Assembly: GCA_010094025.1 (NCBI GenBank)
Contig: ML991829.1
Location: 1 to 64,000 of the forward strand
Direction: 5' to 3'
DNA: 64,000 nucleotides
Source of the DNA: Viridothelium virens
Lineage: Eukaryota > Ascomycota > Dothideomycetes > Trypetheliales > Trypetheliaceae
Shown: one piece after another, positions 45,925 through 56,440 of the stretch
Position numbering within the stretch: position 1 is the first letter of the stretch
Layout: every line of letters starts with the position of its first letter
Position numbers and translations under genes: made by a program
The notes under the pieces: model-generated
What the model saw: the letters and a program-made list of their open reading frames with translations, nothing else
The model's database searches: none
Told to the model about the DNA's origin: nothing

Positions 45925-46911
45925 CTAGTAGGGCGCATATCCTCCGCGACCGCGTCCACGATAACCGCCACGATACCTGTATGGAGTGTTAGCCATTGCT
46001 AAAAATTGAAAGCGAATGGAACATGATATCACGATGCACTCACCCTCCACGAGGTGGATATGATGGAGCTCCATAGCCAAATCCTCCGCCACGACCGCCG
46101 TAAGGAGAGCCGTAGCCACCACGACCACCTCTAGGCGCACCGCGTCCACCCCCGCGACCACCCCGCGTCATGCCTGGCAGATTCGTGCGCTTAGGAACTA
46201 CCTGAAGTGTATGTTAGTCATGAAAAAGGGAGGATTGAACTGGGATCGATCCACCTTGAGGTTGCGACCTCGAAAGACACTCTCGTTAAGAACGAGGGCT
46301 TGAGCAACGAGACTTGGTTCTGTGAACTCCACATACGCATACCTGCATACGCCCGATTAGCGTTCCGTCTCTTACTGCCAAACTCTTGCCAGGTAGCGAA
46401 GGTTTTTCAACAGTAGAGGCATGCTACAAATGAACAATGACTCCAACTCTTAAATACTGACCCCTTTGGATGCCCAGTAAACTTATCCAGCAGTATCGTC
46501 ACTCGGTTGATGGAACCACAGCTCTGGAAGTGAGCCTGAATCTCCTCCGGCGACGCGCCGTAATCAACGTTGCCCACAAATATGCTCCGCGCATCCACAT
46601 CTTCTTTGTTCTCACGTAGATCGTTTGACTGCTGGTCAAGGCTCGCCTGCATTTCGCGCAATTTCGCTGCTTCTGCCTCCATCTCTTCGACGCGCTTCTT
46701 CATTGCTGAAATTTCCTCCTGCGAAGAAGAAGTGTCAGTGTCGGTGGCAGAGAAGGTAGAAGTGAAGTAAAGTAGCAGAGGGGCGGGTTCGGTGACAGTC
46801 ACACACCGAAGGTGTGAGCTGCGCACCTGGGATTAGTCATACTTCATCATGGTTCTCTTCGTCCTGAATGTCCAGATTGTCGTCCGGGTGACGGACCTCC
46901 GTCTCTGCCAT
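45925..46911 (-). CDS. pab2: Nuclear poly(A)-binding protein Pab2/PABPN1 type
   Basis: Binds nascent poly(A) tails and takes part in nuclear RNA processing and decay. Five exons: 46843-46911, 46462-46718, 46255-46342, 46044-46201, 45925-45976; 207 residues. An acidic N-terminus ([20 protein letters not shown]) is followed by a coiled-coil segment ([28 protein letters not shown]), then one RRM with RNP2 IFVGNV and RNP1 KGYAYVEF, and a C-terminal RGG/RGY-rich tail ending GGYAPY, a target for arginine methylation in this family. The single RRM preceded by a coiled coil distinguishes it from cytoplasmic Pab1. All intron joins fall in conserved family positions, for example [14 protein letters not shown]. 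Confidence 0.93.
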
Positions 46912-48582
46912 TTTTGATTGTGAAGGCGATGATCTCTGCGCGCAGGCTGATACCGGGGTGATTAGAAGAAGAGCCTCTGTCGAGCTCGTGCGAAGTGGCA
47001 CTCTGCAAGCTCGGCTGTAAGGGTATCAGAAAGAGCGACGAGCCAGAGAAATCTCCAGCGCAAGTGGTGTTAGGATGTTTTCAGTGCAAGCTGCAGTCAA
47101 GATTGGACGGTGATCGGCCGCGGAAAGATCTCCAGCAGTGGACCACCTTACCTAAGCCGCTGAGGTTAGGTACCTTTAGCGTAACCAGAAATCGGTAGGT
47201 TCAGATCAGAGTGAGATAACCACTAAGAATCGCGCAATGTCAAAGTCAGGATGCAACCGTACAGCTGACCGTCCAATTCCTTGATCAGTACAATACAAAT
47301 TGGAGAAGGCGACCAAGTCTATGCGTACGCCTATAAAGCATTTGTTACGAGGCGTTCTGGAATCGATGCTGCCGGATCAGGTCTAGTCCGGATGCATCGG
47401 TTTTTGCATAAGCTAAGTTCTAACACGCTTAATGTAGCTAGGGTACGCCGACCCCAAGCTTCAAAAAACAGATGTATGCTGCCAAGACCTGTCATGGAGT
47501 TAGCACACCTCCATTTCACTTCCACCTCACTTCCACCTCCTCTGAAACTTGCCAGCATTGCCAATTATTGTGTCATCTACAATAAATTGTCTGCCACTCA
47601 TATAACACGGTGTTTCACCGCCTCAAGCTCTGCTAAAAGCTACCTAACTTATATATGGTTTGCAGTCCATCTCCTTATAAAGCAAATTCATAATGCGAAA
47701 CTCCAAGGACATAAACAAAGCATGAGATGGTGTCTGTAGCATGTGCAGATTTTTCGGTTTTCGCGCAAGATAATCTACAATATTGTAGTTTTGTGGCCGT
47801 CTTAAGCTTCATGTAGTTTTTAATTTGTCTGTCTTCTGTCCTTAAGGTATAGACTGGACAGATGTGCATATGATTCTGGAACTCGGAGCAATATATTGAC
47901 TGTATACTAGATTTCCTGCTTCGGTTGCATCATCATGGGCAAGCGAGTAACAAAAAGTATTGCCTCTGGTGTGGAACCTGACGATAGGCTCAATTACGGA
48001 GTACATGTTTGGCGGTGCTTTATTGTACTCGCAAGCATCACGCGTTGCATATCGGAAACTAGCTTCTTCAATTCATACAGTCTTACTGGTGCTGCGATGG
48101 CACTGATTAAATTAAGTAAAGAGCAGAAGTCGCCAAATTAGCAGCTACTCGTCTTATCTCGCGTGGTACCATATCTTCGGAACGTCCAGGAGCTGGTAGC
48201 TTAATTGACTCCGTGTTACTCCTTCCTGCATGCTGAACTGCTATCCAAAACCTCGAATTCCCAACACAATCATGACAAAGCCCACAGGAAATACAATCAT
48301 CGACACTGCATGTCCTGTTTCTGGCTTTGCCTAACGAACCTGCTCACGATGGTGATGTTGCGGCGTCGTGTGAGCAATCAGCATGCCTGAGACTATGTGC
48401 CCGAGCTTCTCATCGTGAATCTCTTTGCTAGGGGCGAGAAAATTGTAGCCTACCAAGAATGAATTGAATTGAGATAGTAAAACAGGGTATCTTGAAACTA
48501 TCAGCGTAGACCATATCGCATCTATAAAGGTCCCTCAGAGGCTCAGACAGAGACTCCACACCTTTGATTCATCTCACGCTTT
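46912..48582. other. Gene-poor, AT-rich stretch of 1.67 kb
   Basis: No gene is supported. The longest plus frame (47281-47739, 152 codons) has no motif and starts with a non-canonical context. Composition becomes AT-rich from 47,200, with many stops in all frames. No terminal repeats, transposase motif or tRNA cloverleaf were recognised. The left end should hold the pab2 promoter and the right end the mic12 3' flank. Confidence 0.55.
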
Positions 48583-48951
48583 TCATTTTGCACTATTGAT
48601 TTCGGGCGGACTCGGAGCCTCTTCCCTCGCCTTCTTAAATGCCCTCGCCCATAATGCAGCAGCACCATCCTCAAGCCCATCTCTTACCCCGTTCCAATCC
48701 ACCGCGTAGAGCCTCCTTACCGCATTCTCGAGTTCCGCATTCCATCGATCCTTCCAAGCCTCACTCCAATTCAAGCGCGCTTCCCATGTAGTGGGTAGAG
48801 ATGGCAGAGGGGCAGGCTCGACAAAGTTGTTAAGGGTTGCGGCCTGGTGTCGGAGGAGCGTGGATTGTGCGGCGCGATTACGTTGGTGAATAGCGATGCT
48901 GAGATAGAGTAGAGAGGTCGTGAGAGTGACGCCTCCGATCTGAGGGCTCAT
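48583..48951 (-). CDS. mic12: MICOS complex subunit Mic12 (Aim5)
   Basis: Small inner-membrane protein of the mitochondrial contact site and cristae organising system. A single exon of 122 residues. The N-terminal membrane helix carries the GGVTLTTSLLYLSIAIHQRNR sequence typical of fungal Mic12, followed by RxxQSTLLRHQAATLNN, then the family's AWKDRWNAELENAVRRLYAVDWNGVRDGLEDGAAALWARA block. Length and architecture fit. The start is the ATG at 48951, directly before the helix. The family is poorly conserved, so the assignment rests on these blocks. Confidence 0.82.
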   Translation of the reverse strand: MSPQIGGVTLTTSLLYLSIAIHQRNRAAQSTLLRHQAATLNNFVEPAPLPSLPTTWEARLNWSEAWKDRWNAELENAVRRLYAVDWNGVRDGLEDGAAALWARAFKKAREEAPSPPEINSAK

Positions 48952-49408
48952 AGTCAGAAAGATTGTTATTTAGATGAATCCTGGGAGGTTATACAAAGCC
49001 TGTGGTGAAGCCCATTGCAAGCGCCAATTTGTTGACTTTCAGAGAGTGAATATTTGGAAGCAAGATCCCCGCAGGCTTTTTAAAGTTGACTGGGTACCTT
49101 CAATCCAATGAGAATTCAGGTATCCATGCGTGCCATGTTGTCGAAGCAAAATTCCCAATCCGAGATGAGCATGTGTCGTTCGGAGGTCGGGACGGGAGGT
49201 GGAAACTTTGCGGCCAAAATTGAAGGCTGTCTCCACCAATCTATATTTCCGTATCAAGCAAGTACCCTCTACTAAAACAAGCAATATCGTGGCTTTCTCT
49301 GTCAAAGGAGAACCATACTAGAGACCTATCCACTTGACTCTGCAGTAGTCCAATATCTGCGACCACGTGTGAGATTACCGATCCCTCAACTGAGAACCTT
49401 TCCCCATC
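48952..49408. promoter_or_regulatory. Divergent promoter of mic12 and the bL17m gene
   Basis: 457 bp between the start codons of two nuclear genes for mitochondrial proteins. No clear element was identified by eye. The arrangement would permit co-regulation. Confidence 0.45.
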
Positions 49409-50088
49409 ATGGCCGGCGGACACATGAAATATCGGACGTTGTCACGGAAGTCATCACACAGACAAGCATTGCTCAAAAATCTCGTCACATCACTTTTCGA
49501 GCACGAGTCGATATGCACAACGTGGCACAAAGCAAAGGAAGCTCAGCGTCTAGCCGAGAAGCTCATCACGTTGGGTAAGAGGAACACAGAAGCTAGCAAG
49601 AGGAGTGCGCATTCAAAAGTGTTTGTAAGTCTTCAAGCCACGATGCTATTCAAAAAGCATTCTCAGCAATCTATCTGTTCAAAAATAGTGACTTCAATGC
49701 ACAGAGACCTCTACAAACTGTCCCAAGACTCTTCGGGCCGCTTAGAGAACGCTATGCCGACAGAGCCGGAGGCTATACCCGTGTTTCGCTCTTAGAACCA
49801 GTCAAAGAAGACCAAGCACGTTCGGCATTACTGGAGCTGGTGGATGGGCCTAGGGATATGCGGTTTGCTATGACAGCGAGGACATTGGCTAGGCTAAGGG
49901 AAAAGGGGCAAGAGATCAACGATATTACTGCCAACAACATCCGCAAGGTCACACGTTTCCGGGAAGACGGTGAGAATGCACTGGAAGAAATGGTCCAGAA
50001 ATTTGAGAAGCTGGCAGCGGAGGGAGACAAAGGAGCGACGAAGGTCGAGCAGAAAAAGGTGTACCCAGAATCCACATTAGGAAGATAA
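49409..50088 (+). CDS. mrpl8: Mitochondrial ribosomal large-subunit protein bL17m (Mrpl8)
   Basis: Structural protein of the mitochondrial 54S subunit. Exons are 49409-49624 and 49705-50088, 199 residues. The 80-nt intron (GTAAGT to GCACAG) joins SAHSKVF to [17 protein letters not shown], giving the same spacing as other L17 proteins. Other AGs in this intron break the phase. Conserved blocks: [54 protein letters not shown] and the C-terminal fungal extension with [14 protein letters not shown]. The ATG follows CCATC and matches the bacterial-type start MxHxxxxRxLxR. No long presequence is present, as in other L17m proteins. Confidence 0.93.
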
Positions 50089-50375
50089 TACTCTCGCTTC
50101 AGTGAATATGGCTTGCAAGTTCAGGTATATGTGCTATGTGTTCCGCTTGCCTTAAAAAGGCCCCATTATTTTGAAGGGATGGTGTCGCATGGACCGCGCG
50201 TCCTGGCTGCTGTTGCTTTCGGTGTACCATGGTTCATAGGGAGGACATTAATGATAGGAAATATTCCTATCTCTACTAACGCCAGCTCACTCTTTTTTTT
50301 CTCTCGGACTATAACGGGCTCACTTACAGCCTTATTGCTGACATCCTTTACAACCACGCTAGGTCATCCATCAAG

Positions 50376-51200
50376 ATGCATATTTACTTCGATGACAACG
50401 GCTATGTCATCGATCACGAGGACGTCTTGGCACAGTCGCCAGAACAAGGCCGCTCGATACAATCTGAGAAATCATCCCCGACAGCCTTCTACTACGAGCA
50501 AAAATTCAAACAATTGCGCAAACAGTCTCAGCATCATCAGACACGGACTGAATCGAGAAATGAGGGATCGAGCCATACGAAGACATTGTCATGTACTGCT
50601 TCAACCTCCGCTTTTGATGTCTCGAATTTAAGACCCTCAGGGCGTTCGAGGTCTCCTTCTCCTGATTCGACCTACACCGTCGCAAGCGAACTAGCCGACC
50701 CAGGCTCCCCATCCACTGCGTCAACCCGTACCATCGTAGGCGATCCATGCTCTCCATCCACTAGATCGACCCAGACCGATGTAAGCGACCTGGTCGACAC
50801 AGATTCCCAATTTATTCCGTCCATCAATACTTTTGGTGGCGATACCATTTCCAATGCAGACATGGAGTCCTTCAGTTCGGCTGAAGAAGACCTGCTGGAC
50901 GAGCAAACCTTTGCGGCCGAGATTGAGTTAGCGATCGAACCAATCGCCACACGTGAGGAGGGCCGAATGAATCAAACAGTCCCAATTGGCGAAGGAAACT
51001 TCATGGGTGCAGAGGCAGACGAAGTGTTCAGTAATATGATCCAGGAAGATGTTGCTGAGGCTGTTCGGCATCTGCGACAACTTGAAGACTTCGTTGATTT
51101 CCAGCCATGGGTTCCTCTCCCTACGCCTGATCCTCTGACGGAATTGGAGTATCTGATGGCTCATCGCCGACCTAAATGGCGCGGATCGCCAAGTTCTTGA
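50376..51200 (+). CDS. Unrecognised Ser/Thr-rich acidic protein
   Basis: A single frame of 274 residues from the ATG at 50376 (MHIYFDDNGYVIDHEDVLAQ). The first 20 residues and the C-terminal part (about 215-270, DVAEAVRHLRQLEDFVDFQP and LTELEYLMAHRRPKW) look structured. The middle (80-160) is disordered and holds two or three loose copies of a DPGSPSTxSTRT-type repeat. No known domain is seen. No intron is needed. It lies 288 bp downstream of and parallel to the bL17m gene. A function cannot be proposed. Confidence 0.7.
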   Translation: MHIYFDDNGYVIDHEDVLAQSPEQGRSIQSEKSSPTAFYYEQKFKQLRKQSQHHQTRTESRNEGSSHTKTLSCTASTSAFDVSNLRPSGRSRSPSPDSTYTVASELADPGSPSTASTRTIVGDPCSPSTRSTQTDVSDLVDTDSQFIPSINTFGGDTISNADMESFSSAEEDLLDEQTFAAEIELAIEPIATREEGRMNQTVPIGEGNFMGAEADEVFSNMIQEDVAEAVRHLRQLEDFVDFQPWVPLPTPDPLTELEYLMAHRRPKWRGSPSS

Positions 51201-51941
51201 ACAGACGCCAAAGCCTTTAATAGACACCTCGCGCAGGGGGTCCGCCCGCATCATTCCCATCATCGAGCGCACGCTTTGACAATTAGCTGGAGTATACGCA
51301 TGCGGTAGTGATCAGGGATCTCGATGGTCTCACCTCTGTCCTTTCTTCACTACCCTCGTTGGCTAGGCTTCATGGATGAAGCTGGTCAACCTGGTTGATG
51401 TCGGAAGTGAGCGTGGTTTAAGCATCCAAACTTTCATGAATGGCCGGCAGGACACGAGGTTCTTATCATCTGAAGTCATGCCGCGTCAATAATCAAAAAT
51501 ATGAAGAGTGAGTGTAAGTTATTGTTTACACTCGCTGTGAGAGTCTTTTAACAACACACATATCACAACAAACAGCACCCCACCCTGCTCTGCCACTCCA
51601 TCGCAAGAAACTTAAAGGCTACCCACATCTTCTTGGTCTAATATTTACTTCTTAACCAAGGAGGCTCTATTTTCTCGTGCATACGCCATCTACCACCGTC
51701 GACCACCGACATAAGTTCTGTACCTCGCCCAGAGAGCTGGGCACCCTTTTCGCAATCTTGGATCTCGACATTGTCAAACGTCAGCGAAAGTCTTGTAAGG
51801 CTTCAAGCGTTCAGACTATAACGATCTGTTACCACCACATCAAGAGACAGCGACCAATTTTCAAGCACGTCTATTGAATCTCAGGGCTCCCCTGGTCCAT
51901 CAACGCGGATCACTATATTGGATTAACTCTCTCAAGCGATT
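51201..51941. other. Intergenic region before the GC-rich gene
   Basis: 740 bp, no supported gene. The frame at 51677-51877 is motif-free, and the last 200 bp are probably 5' leader. Confidence 0.6.
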
Positions 51942-53180
51942 ATGTGCCTCCGGACGAACTACACTTTCACTTGCGCTCACAACCTCATCCTCACCACCCA
52001 GCGCTGCCCCTCCCAACTACACCCTCGCAAGCCACCCATCCCTTGCCAGTGGTTCAACATCCAAGAGGAGGCTATCTCCGGTTTGTGCCCAGGCTGCATC
52101 GTAATAGCCAAGGCAGCCGAAGCAGAAGCCGCCGCATCGAGTCTACACACCACCACCCAGACCGAGATTCCCCCTCTTCCTACGACCAACTACAGCATCC
52201 CTGTAACCACCGACCACATCGCCGAAGCCCACGCCCTTTCGGCCCGCCACGCCGCCGAGCTACACCATCTCTCAACCCAGCAAGCCGCCGAGCTGCAGCG
52301 CCTCGCCATGCAGCACGCCTCCGCACACGCCCATCCCGCTCCTTCACTCCCACTCTCGCCACCATCGCCACCTCGACAACAACAACAACCACCGTCACTA
52401 TCACTGCCACTGCCACTCCCACCACCACCAACACCAACCGACTCCCTCCACCTGCACCCCACGGCTCCCACCCCTTCCCCCTACGAACAAGAGATCCTCG
52501 CCCGCGCCAACGCCCGCGCAGCGCAAGAGCAGCGCTGGCGCACCTTCGGACGCCCGCTCGTCTGGCCCCTCGAGCGCATCTGGTGGAGCTGGGAGCACCA
52601 GGCGGGCGCGGGCGTACGCGTGGTCGAGGAGAGCGTGGCGCAGTACGTGGGCCGGTTTGGCGGGGTGGTGCCGGCGTGGGCGGTGCCGAGGCGCGAGGTC
52701 GGGCGGTGGTGGGATGGGCGGGAGAAGGGGAGGGAGAGGCTGGAGGAGAAGGTCCGGGTGGATTTTTTGGCGCGGTGGGGGCGGGTGAAGGAGGGGGTGG
52801 TGGAGAAGGGGAGGGGAGGGGATGGGAGTTTTTTTGAGGGAGGGGAGGTGGGTGGGGGGGTTGTTTTGGAAGGAGGGGAGGAAGCGGGGACGGAGGATGT
52901 GGGTGGGACAGATGGGGTTGGTGAGGTCGGCGTACAGGAGAGTGGGAATTTGACTGGATTGGGCTTAGGGAGTTTGTCGTTGGGCGTGGAGGAGGTGGGG
53001 GGAAAGGTGGGAAACTCTGGGACAAGTGATGGGGCAGTCGATGGAGGGAGTCATGAGAAGAGTGTCAAGAAGCGGCTTGTCAACAAGCGTCTGAGCGGTG
53101 AGTACGCAAAAGATGCAGAGTGTACGGAACAGAAGCCTGGGAAGAAGAAAACGGTCTGGATGCGCCTGAGGACGGGCTAA
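51942..53180 (+). CDS. Unrecognised low-complexity protein with N-terminal Cys/His motif
   Basis: A single frame of 412 residues from the ATG at 51942. The N-terminus MCLRTNYTFTCAHNLILTTQRC with a later CxxC (LCPGC) resembles the short Cys/His-rich start found in many fungal proteins of unknown function (MCxxxxxxFxCxH). It may bind zinc. A His/Ala/Gln helix (about 92-130) and a Pro-rich stretch follow, then an EQEILARANARAAQEQRWRTF region, a Trp-rich segment (WWSWEH) and a Gly/Glu-rich tail with a basic end. The coding strand is C-rich up to about 52,590 and G-rich after it, and the opposite strand carries a 281-codon shadow frame. The plus-strand frame is preferred because of its Cys motif and ATG. 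Confidence 0.65.
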   Translation: MCLRTNYTFTCAHNLILTTQRCPSQLHPRKPPIPCQWFNIQEEAISGLCPGCIVIAKAAEAEAAASSLHTTTQTEIPPLPTTNYSIPVTTDHIAEAHALSARHAAELHHLSTQQAAELQRLAMQHASAHAHPAPSLPLSPPSPPRQQQQPPSLSLPLPLPPPPTPTDSLHLHPTAPTPSPYEQEILARANARAAQEQRWRTFGRPLVWPLERIWWSWEHQAGAGVRVVEESVAQYVGRFGGVVPAWAVPRREVGRWWDGREKGRERLEEKVRVDFLARWGRVKEGVVEKGRGGDGSFFEGGEVGGGVVLEGGEEAGTEDVGGTDGVGEVGVQESGNLTGLGLGSLSLGVEEVGGKVGNSGTSDGAVDGGSHEKSVKKRLVNKRLSGEYAKDAECTEQKPGKKKTVWMRLRTG

Positions 53181-53452
53181 ACGATGCTGAACTCACCAAG
53201 AACAATGGGTCTCCTAGTTACTGTCACATGGGTACCAGAGGTGTGGCATCGAAGAGAGGATTAGTTGATTTATCCCTCACTACTATAAATACAAGATTGA
53301 GGAAGATTCTATACATAATCATTAAACCAATTCCTGCATTGATTGGGAAAATGGGTATCGTTCCTCAAAAAGGGGACATAAATAATACACTGGAGCGGGA
53401 AAGTCCTCATTGCTCATCATATGCAATTCCAAACCTGCCGTGTCCACAAAGC
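53181..53452. other. Convergent spacer
   Basis: 272 bp between two 3' ends, AT-rich, nothing recognised. The frame at 53120-53467 is a shadow. Confidence 0.5.
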
Positions 53453-56440
53453 TCAAGTCGGGTATAAGGTTTCCATGAGTGAAGTAGGTTGCGGTGGGCC
53501 ATTTTGTAACGTGCCCACTAGGCTGGCAATATCTGATCCTATAGATTCTTGTGTGTTTTGATTTTTTTGCCACTGGTCACCCTCAGTAGGCCCTCTCCCA
53601 TCAAAGAAAGAACCCGCGTCCAGAAGGTTCCGGTCTTCGTCGCTGTATGTTGTTCCCTGCGCACGATCGAGAGTGCTGAACAATTTCTGTCTATCCTTGA
53701 CATACTTGAGGTTTTTTAGAGTATGACCGTTCATCTTGAACCCACTTGTACCCATGCGAAGCAACACACCAAACAGTCCGTTTACGTCATGAGCCGTCTT
53801 ATAACTACACGTGAGGGTATTCCAAGTCACCACATCAGGTCTCACTCCGCGCTCATGCATGATTTCTAATGTTCTCTCGGCTGCTGCTGTCTGTCCATGT
53901 CGCGAGAAGTATAACAAGAGGATATTCCAGGAAATCTCATCTGGATGAGCAGGTCGGATGGGTTGTCCAAAATGCGGAGCAATTGCGGTGTCAGGCAGGG
54001 GCGCCGCCATATCCTTCATGATGTCAAGGCAACTAGTGAGGTGATCTGACGTTTGAGCAAATGCGTAGAGAAATGCATTTGGGACATAGGTGAATTCAAC
54101 CAATGGCGCCACTAGTTCATGTCCTGATTCAACAAGCCTTCGAAAGACGCGGTATGTCTTTTCTAGTATGAATAGACTAGGATTCTGCTTTCTTATCTGA
54201 GCACGCACAAAGGCAGCCAGAACCACCCCGACCGCAAACGACGTTGCCTTCCTCATCCCTGGGCTTACATTGAATAATCGAAGAGGTAAGATTCCAAGGT
54301 CGGCAAGCGGTGCCGGATCCCAGATCTGGCAGAAAAGTTTGACAAGCTCATGGAATGCTGCCGTATCTCGAGTTTTATGCTCCCGGAGAAGGAAAGCATC
54401 CAATGTGACAAGTAGGCCCCCCGCAATATAATCGTTCGACAACATCCCCGAGTCCAAAATATCTCGATGGACCATTCGGAACGTATCGATATTGAGGCTG
54501 GACGAACAGCTCTTTAGCATGGCGCTGTAAACCCAAGGATGCGTGATCGGCCCATTTTCCTTGAGAAGATTGTAGGTGCGCAGTGCCGTCGAATGATCTT
54601 CAGCTTCAACTGCATTGAGAATGACCACAGTATAATGTTGCATGTTGATGGGAATGCCGAGATTAAGCATTGTGGCTATGATGGAGGGGTTGTCGTGATA
54701 ACCATTTGGGGAGAGCATGCTTCGACGTAGCGTTAAAGTGGAAATTGACTGGAAATCCTTACCCTTGGGATCCCCACCACAGGAAATTGCCTGTTCCATA
54801 ACCTCAAATGCCCGTCTATATTGCCCATTGAGACCAAAGGAATATGCAAAGTGTAGCTGAGCAGCTTGACTAAGTGGAACGCTTTTGGATAGAAATATAT
54901 CGTAAAGACTGGCCATCTGTTCTTGGCTGCAGTTTCTCCTAAGAGCATATGACGTCAAATTGTTTATCGCTCGAGATCCTTTCTTGGAGGTGGAGAGAGC
55001 CTTCATGACCTCAGAATGGATCTCATCAAAGGCCGCAGAGCCCCCAGAGCCGGTTTGATGATAGTATGCTGCGATAAGATCCAAAGCGTCCGCCAGATAC
55101 TTTTCCGGAAACTGATCCCACGTAGGTGGATGTCCCGATAGTTGCAATGTGTCTATGCGATCATAAAACGAAGACGCACAACTAGAGAGAAGTGCATGAA
55201 GAGCTTTTGAAGGAGAGTCTTGTAAAAGGCATAGTAGGAACGGTACTGTATGTGGAGCAAGCTCCACGCAGGACTGCCAAAACTGGAAGATTGATGCGAA
55301 GCATTTTTTACCATCGAACAGCAAAAGATACTTTCCTAGGCGGCTTGCTTTTTCCAGCATATCATCGGACATCATTTCTAGAGGTCTCCGGGTATCTGAT
55401 TCAACCTCATTGGCAACTTGAAGCAATTTGTTGGCCCACGTGAGCCCGAAGTAGTCGAGTTTACTAGAGCTGAAAGCGTCCTCAGCAAGTTGTTGCAACT
55501 TATCTCGAGGTCCTTGTGGAAATAGCTGCTCCACTTGCTCATCTAGAGTATGAGGATATGCCCCTCGCAACTGGGTATAACTTTGTGTTGAAGACGTAGA
55601 GAAATCTGTGCGAGATGATCCAGAGGAATGAGATGGTTCCTCAAGATGGAAAGCCTCCCCAGAACTTGCTATGGACGTGTAGGGTCCAGATGGAGATACA
55701 GTCTCTTCCGAAGAATTCAGTGCCTCCTTGGCATTTGGGGTGCGAGCGATGGGCATGTACGTTCCAAATGAAGATTCAGTTTCTCCCGAGGAATCCAGTA
55801 TCTCCTTCGTATCTGTTGTACTAGTGATGGGGGTGTATTCTCCGAATGAGTTTTCAGTTTCTCCCAAAGGATCAGTCGTCTGCTCATTGTGTGACACGCT
55901 TGTGATGGAATTCCTCGTTCCGAATGAGTCTTCGGTTTCTCCAAAAGGACTAGGTATCCGCTCATTATTTGATGTGCCTGTAACGGGCGTATGCGACTCG
56001 AATGGACGAGTGGTTGCCCCAAAATCAAACTTGTTTTCCTGCGGTTTATTGCTCATGATTGGCAAGTACGTCGTAGTTGCAACTTCGGCTTCACCCAAGG
56101 ACTGAGAGGCCTGTTCGCTAGCTACTGCACTGTCGATGTAGGTATGCATCTTTTGCTGAGCTTTGTCTTTGCGAAAGGTTTCGGCAAAGTCCTCCACATA
56201 AGTGCCCGGTAGAGAAGATTCATATTCTCTTTGGTCGGCAGTACCATCGTTCCTTTCTTCTTCGAAGCCAGCCGGGGCTAGCTGTGAATGGGAGTATTCT
56301 CGAATCGGTCCAATTTTCAAGTATCGACGGGACTGCAAAGAGGTAGGCCATTCTAGGAACACTCGGGGCGCGAGGAATGGTAAAATTGGCAACTCTAAAG
56401 GATTGATATTCCGCAACGAAGAAAGGCATGCACGTTGCAT
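53453..56440 (-). CDS. Mitochondrial pentatricopeptide-repeat protein with tandem 26-residue repeat
   Basis: A single frame of 995 residues. The N-terminus (MQRACLSSLRNINPLELPIL, then RRYLKIGPIREYS) is basic and suits mitochondrial import. Residues about 127-255 consist of five tandem copies of a 26-residue unit with the core PITSTxxxKExxxSxGETExSFGTY. Helical repeats start near 295. Clear PPR motifs are in the C-terminal part, e.g. ISWNILLLYFSRHGQTAAAERTLEIMHERGVRPDVVTWNTLTCSYKTAHDVNGLFGVLLRMG, followed by the family's GFKMNGHTLKNL. Such proteins bind organellar RNA and act in its processing or translation; the target is unknown. Its closest type may be the fungal PPR translational activators, but orthology is not settled. 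It is divergent from cwf18 with 247 bp between starts. Confidence 0.85.
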   Translation of the reverse strand: MQRACLSSLRNINPLELPILPFLAPRVFLEWPTSLQSRRYLKIGPIREYSHSQLAPAGFEEERNDGTADQREYESSLPGTYVEDFAETFRKDKAQQKMHTYIDSAVASEQASQSLGEAEVATTTYLPIMSNKPQENKFDFGATTRPFESHTPVTGTSNNERIPSPFGETEDSFGTRNSITSVSHNEQTTDPLGETENSFGEYTPITSTTDTKEILDSSGETESSFGTYMPIARTPNAKEALNSSEETVSPSGPYTSIASSGEAFHLEEPSHSSGSSRTDFSTSSTQSYTQLRGAYPHTLDEQVEQLFPQGPRDKLQQLAEDAFSSSKLDYFGLTWANKLLQVANEVESDTRRPLEMMSDDMLEKASRLGKYLLLFDGKKCFASIFQFWQSCVELAPHTVPFLLCLLQDSPSKALHALLSSCASSFYDRIDTLQLSGHPPTWDQFPEKYLADALDLIAAYYHQTGSGGSAAFDEIHSEVMKALSTSKKGSRAINNLTSYALRRNCSQEQMASLYDIFLSKSVPLSQAAQLHFAYSFGLNGQYRRAFEVMEQAISCGGDPKGKDFQSISTLTLRRSMLSPNGYHDNPSIIATMLNLGIPINMQHYTVVILNAVEAEDHSTALRTYNLLKENGPITHPWVYSAMLKSCSSSLNIDTFRMVHRDILDSGMLSNDYIAGGLLVTLDAFLLREHKTRDTAAFHELVKLFCQIWDPAPLADLGILPLRLFNVSPGMRKATSFAVGVVLAAFVRAQIRKQNPSLFILEKTYRVFRRLVESGHELVAPLVEFTYVPNAFLYAFAQTSDHLTSCLDIMKDMAAPLPDTAIAPHFGQPIRPAHPDEISWNILLLYFSRHGQTAAAERTLEIMHERGVRPDVVTWNTLTCSYKTAHDVNGLFGVLLRMGTSGFKMNGHTLKNLKYVKDRQKLFSTLDRAQGTTYSDEDRNLLDAGSFFDGRGPTEGDQWQKNQNTQESIGSDIASLVGTLQNGPPQPTSLMETLYPT
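55676..56062 (-). repeat. Five tandem 78-bp coding repeats in the PPR gene
   Basis: Units begin at residues 127, 152, 178, 204 and 230 of the PPR protein; the last four are exactly 26 residues apart. The units share GETExSFG and PITST-like cores but differ at many positions, so the array is diverged, not a recent slippage. Confidence 0.8.

Noticed and set aside
47281-47739. 152-codon plus frame in the AT-rich stretch
   Set aside because: No motif, no splice partners, and amino-acid composition unlike the neighbours.
52180-53025. 281-codon minus-strand frame rich in Pro and Arg
   Set aside because: It mirrors the G-rich half of the plus-strand gene and shows no domain.
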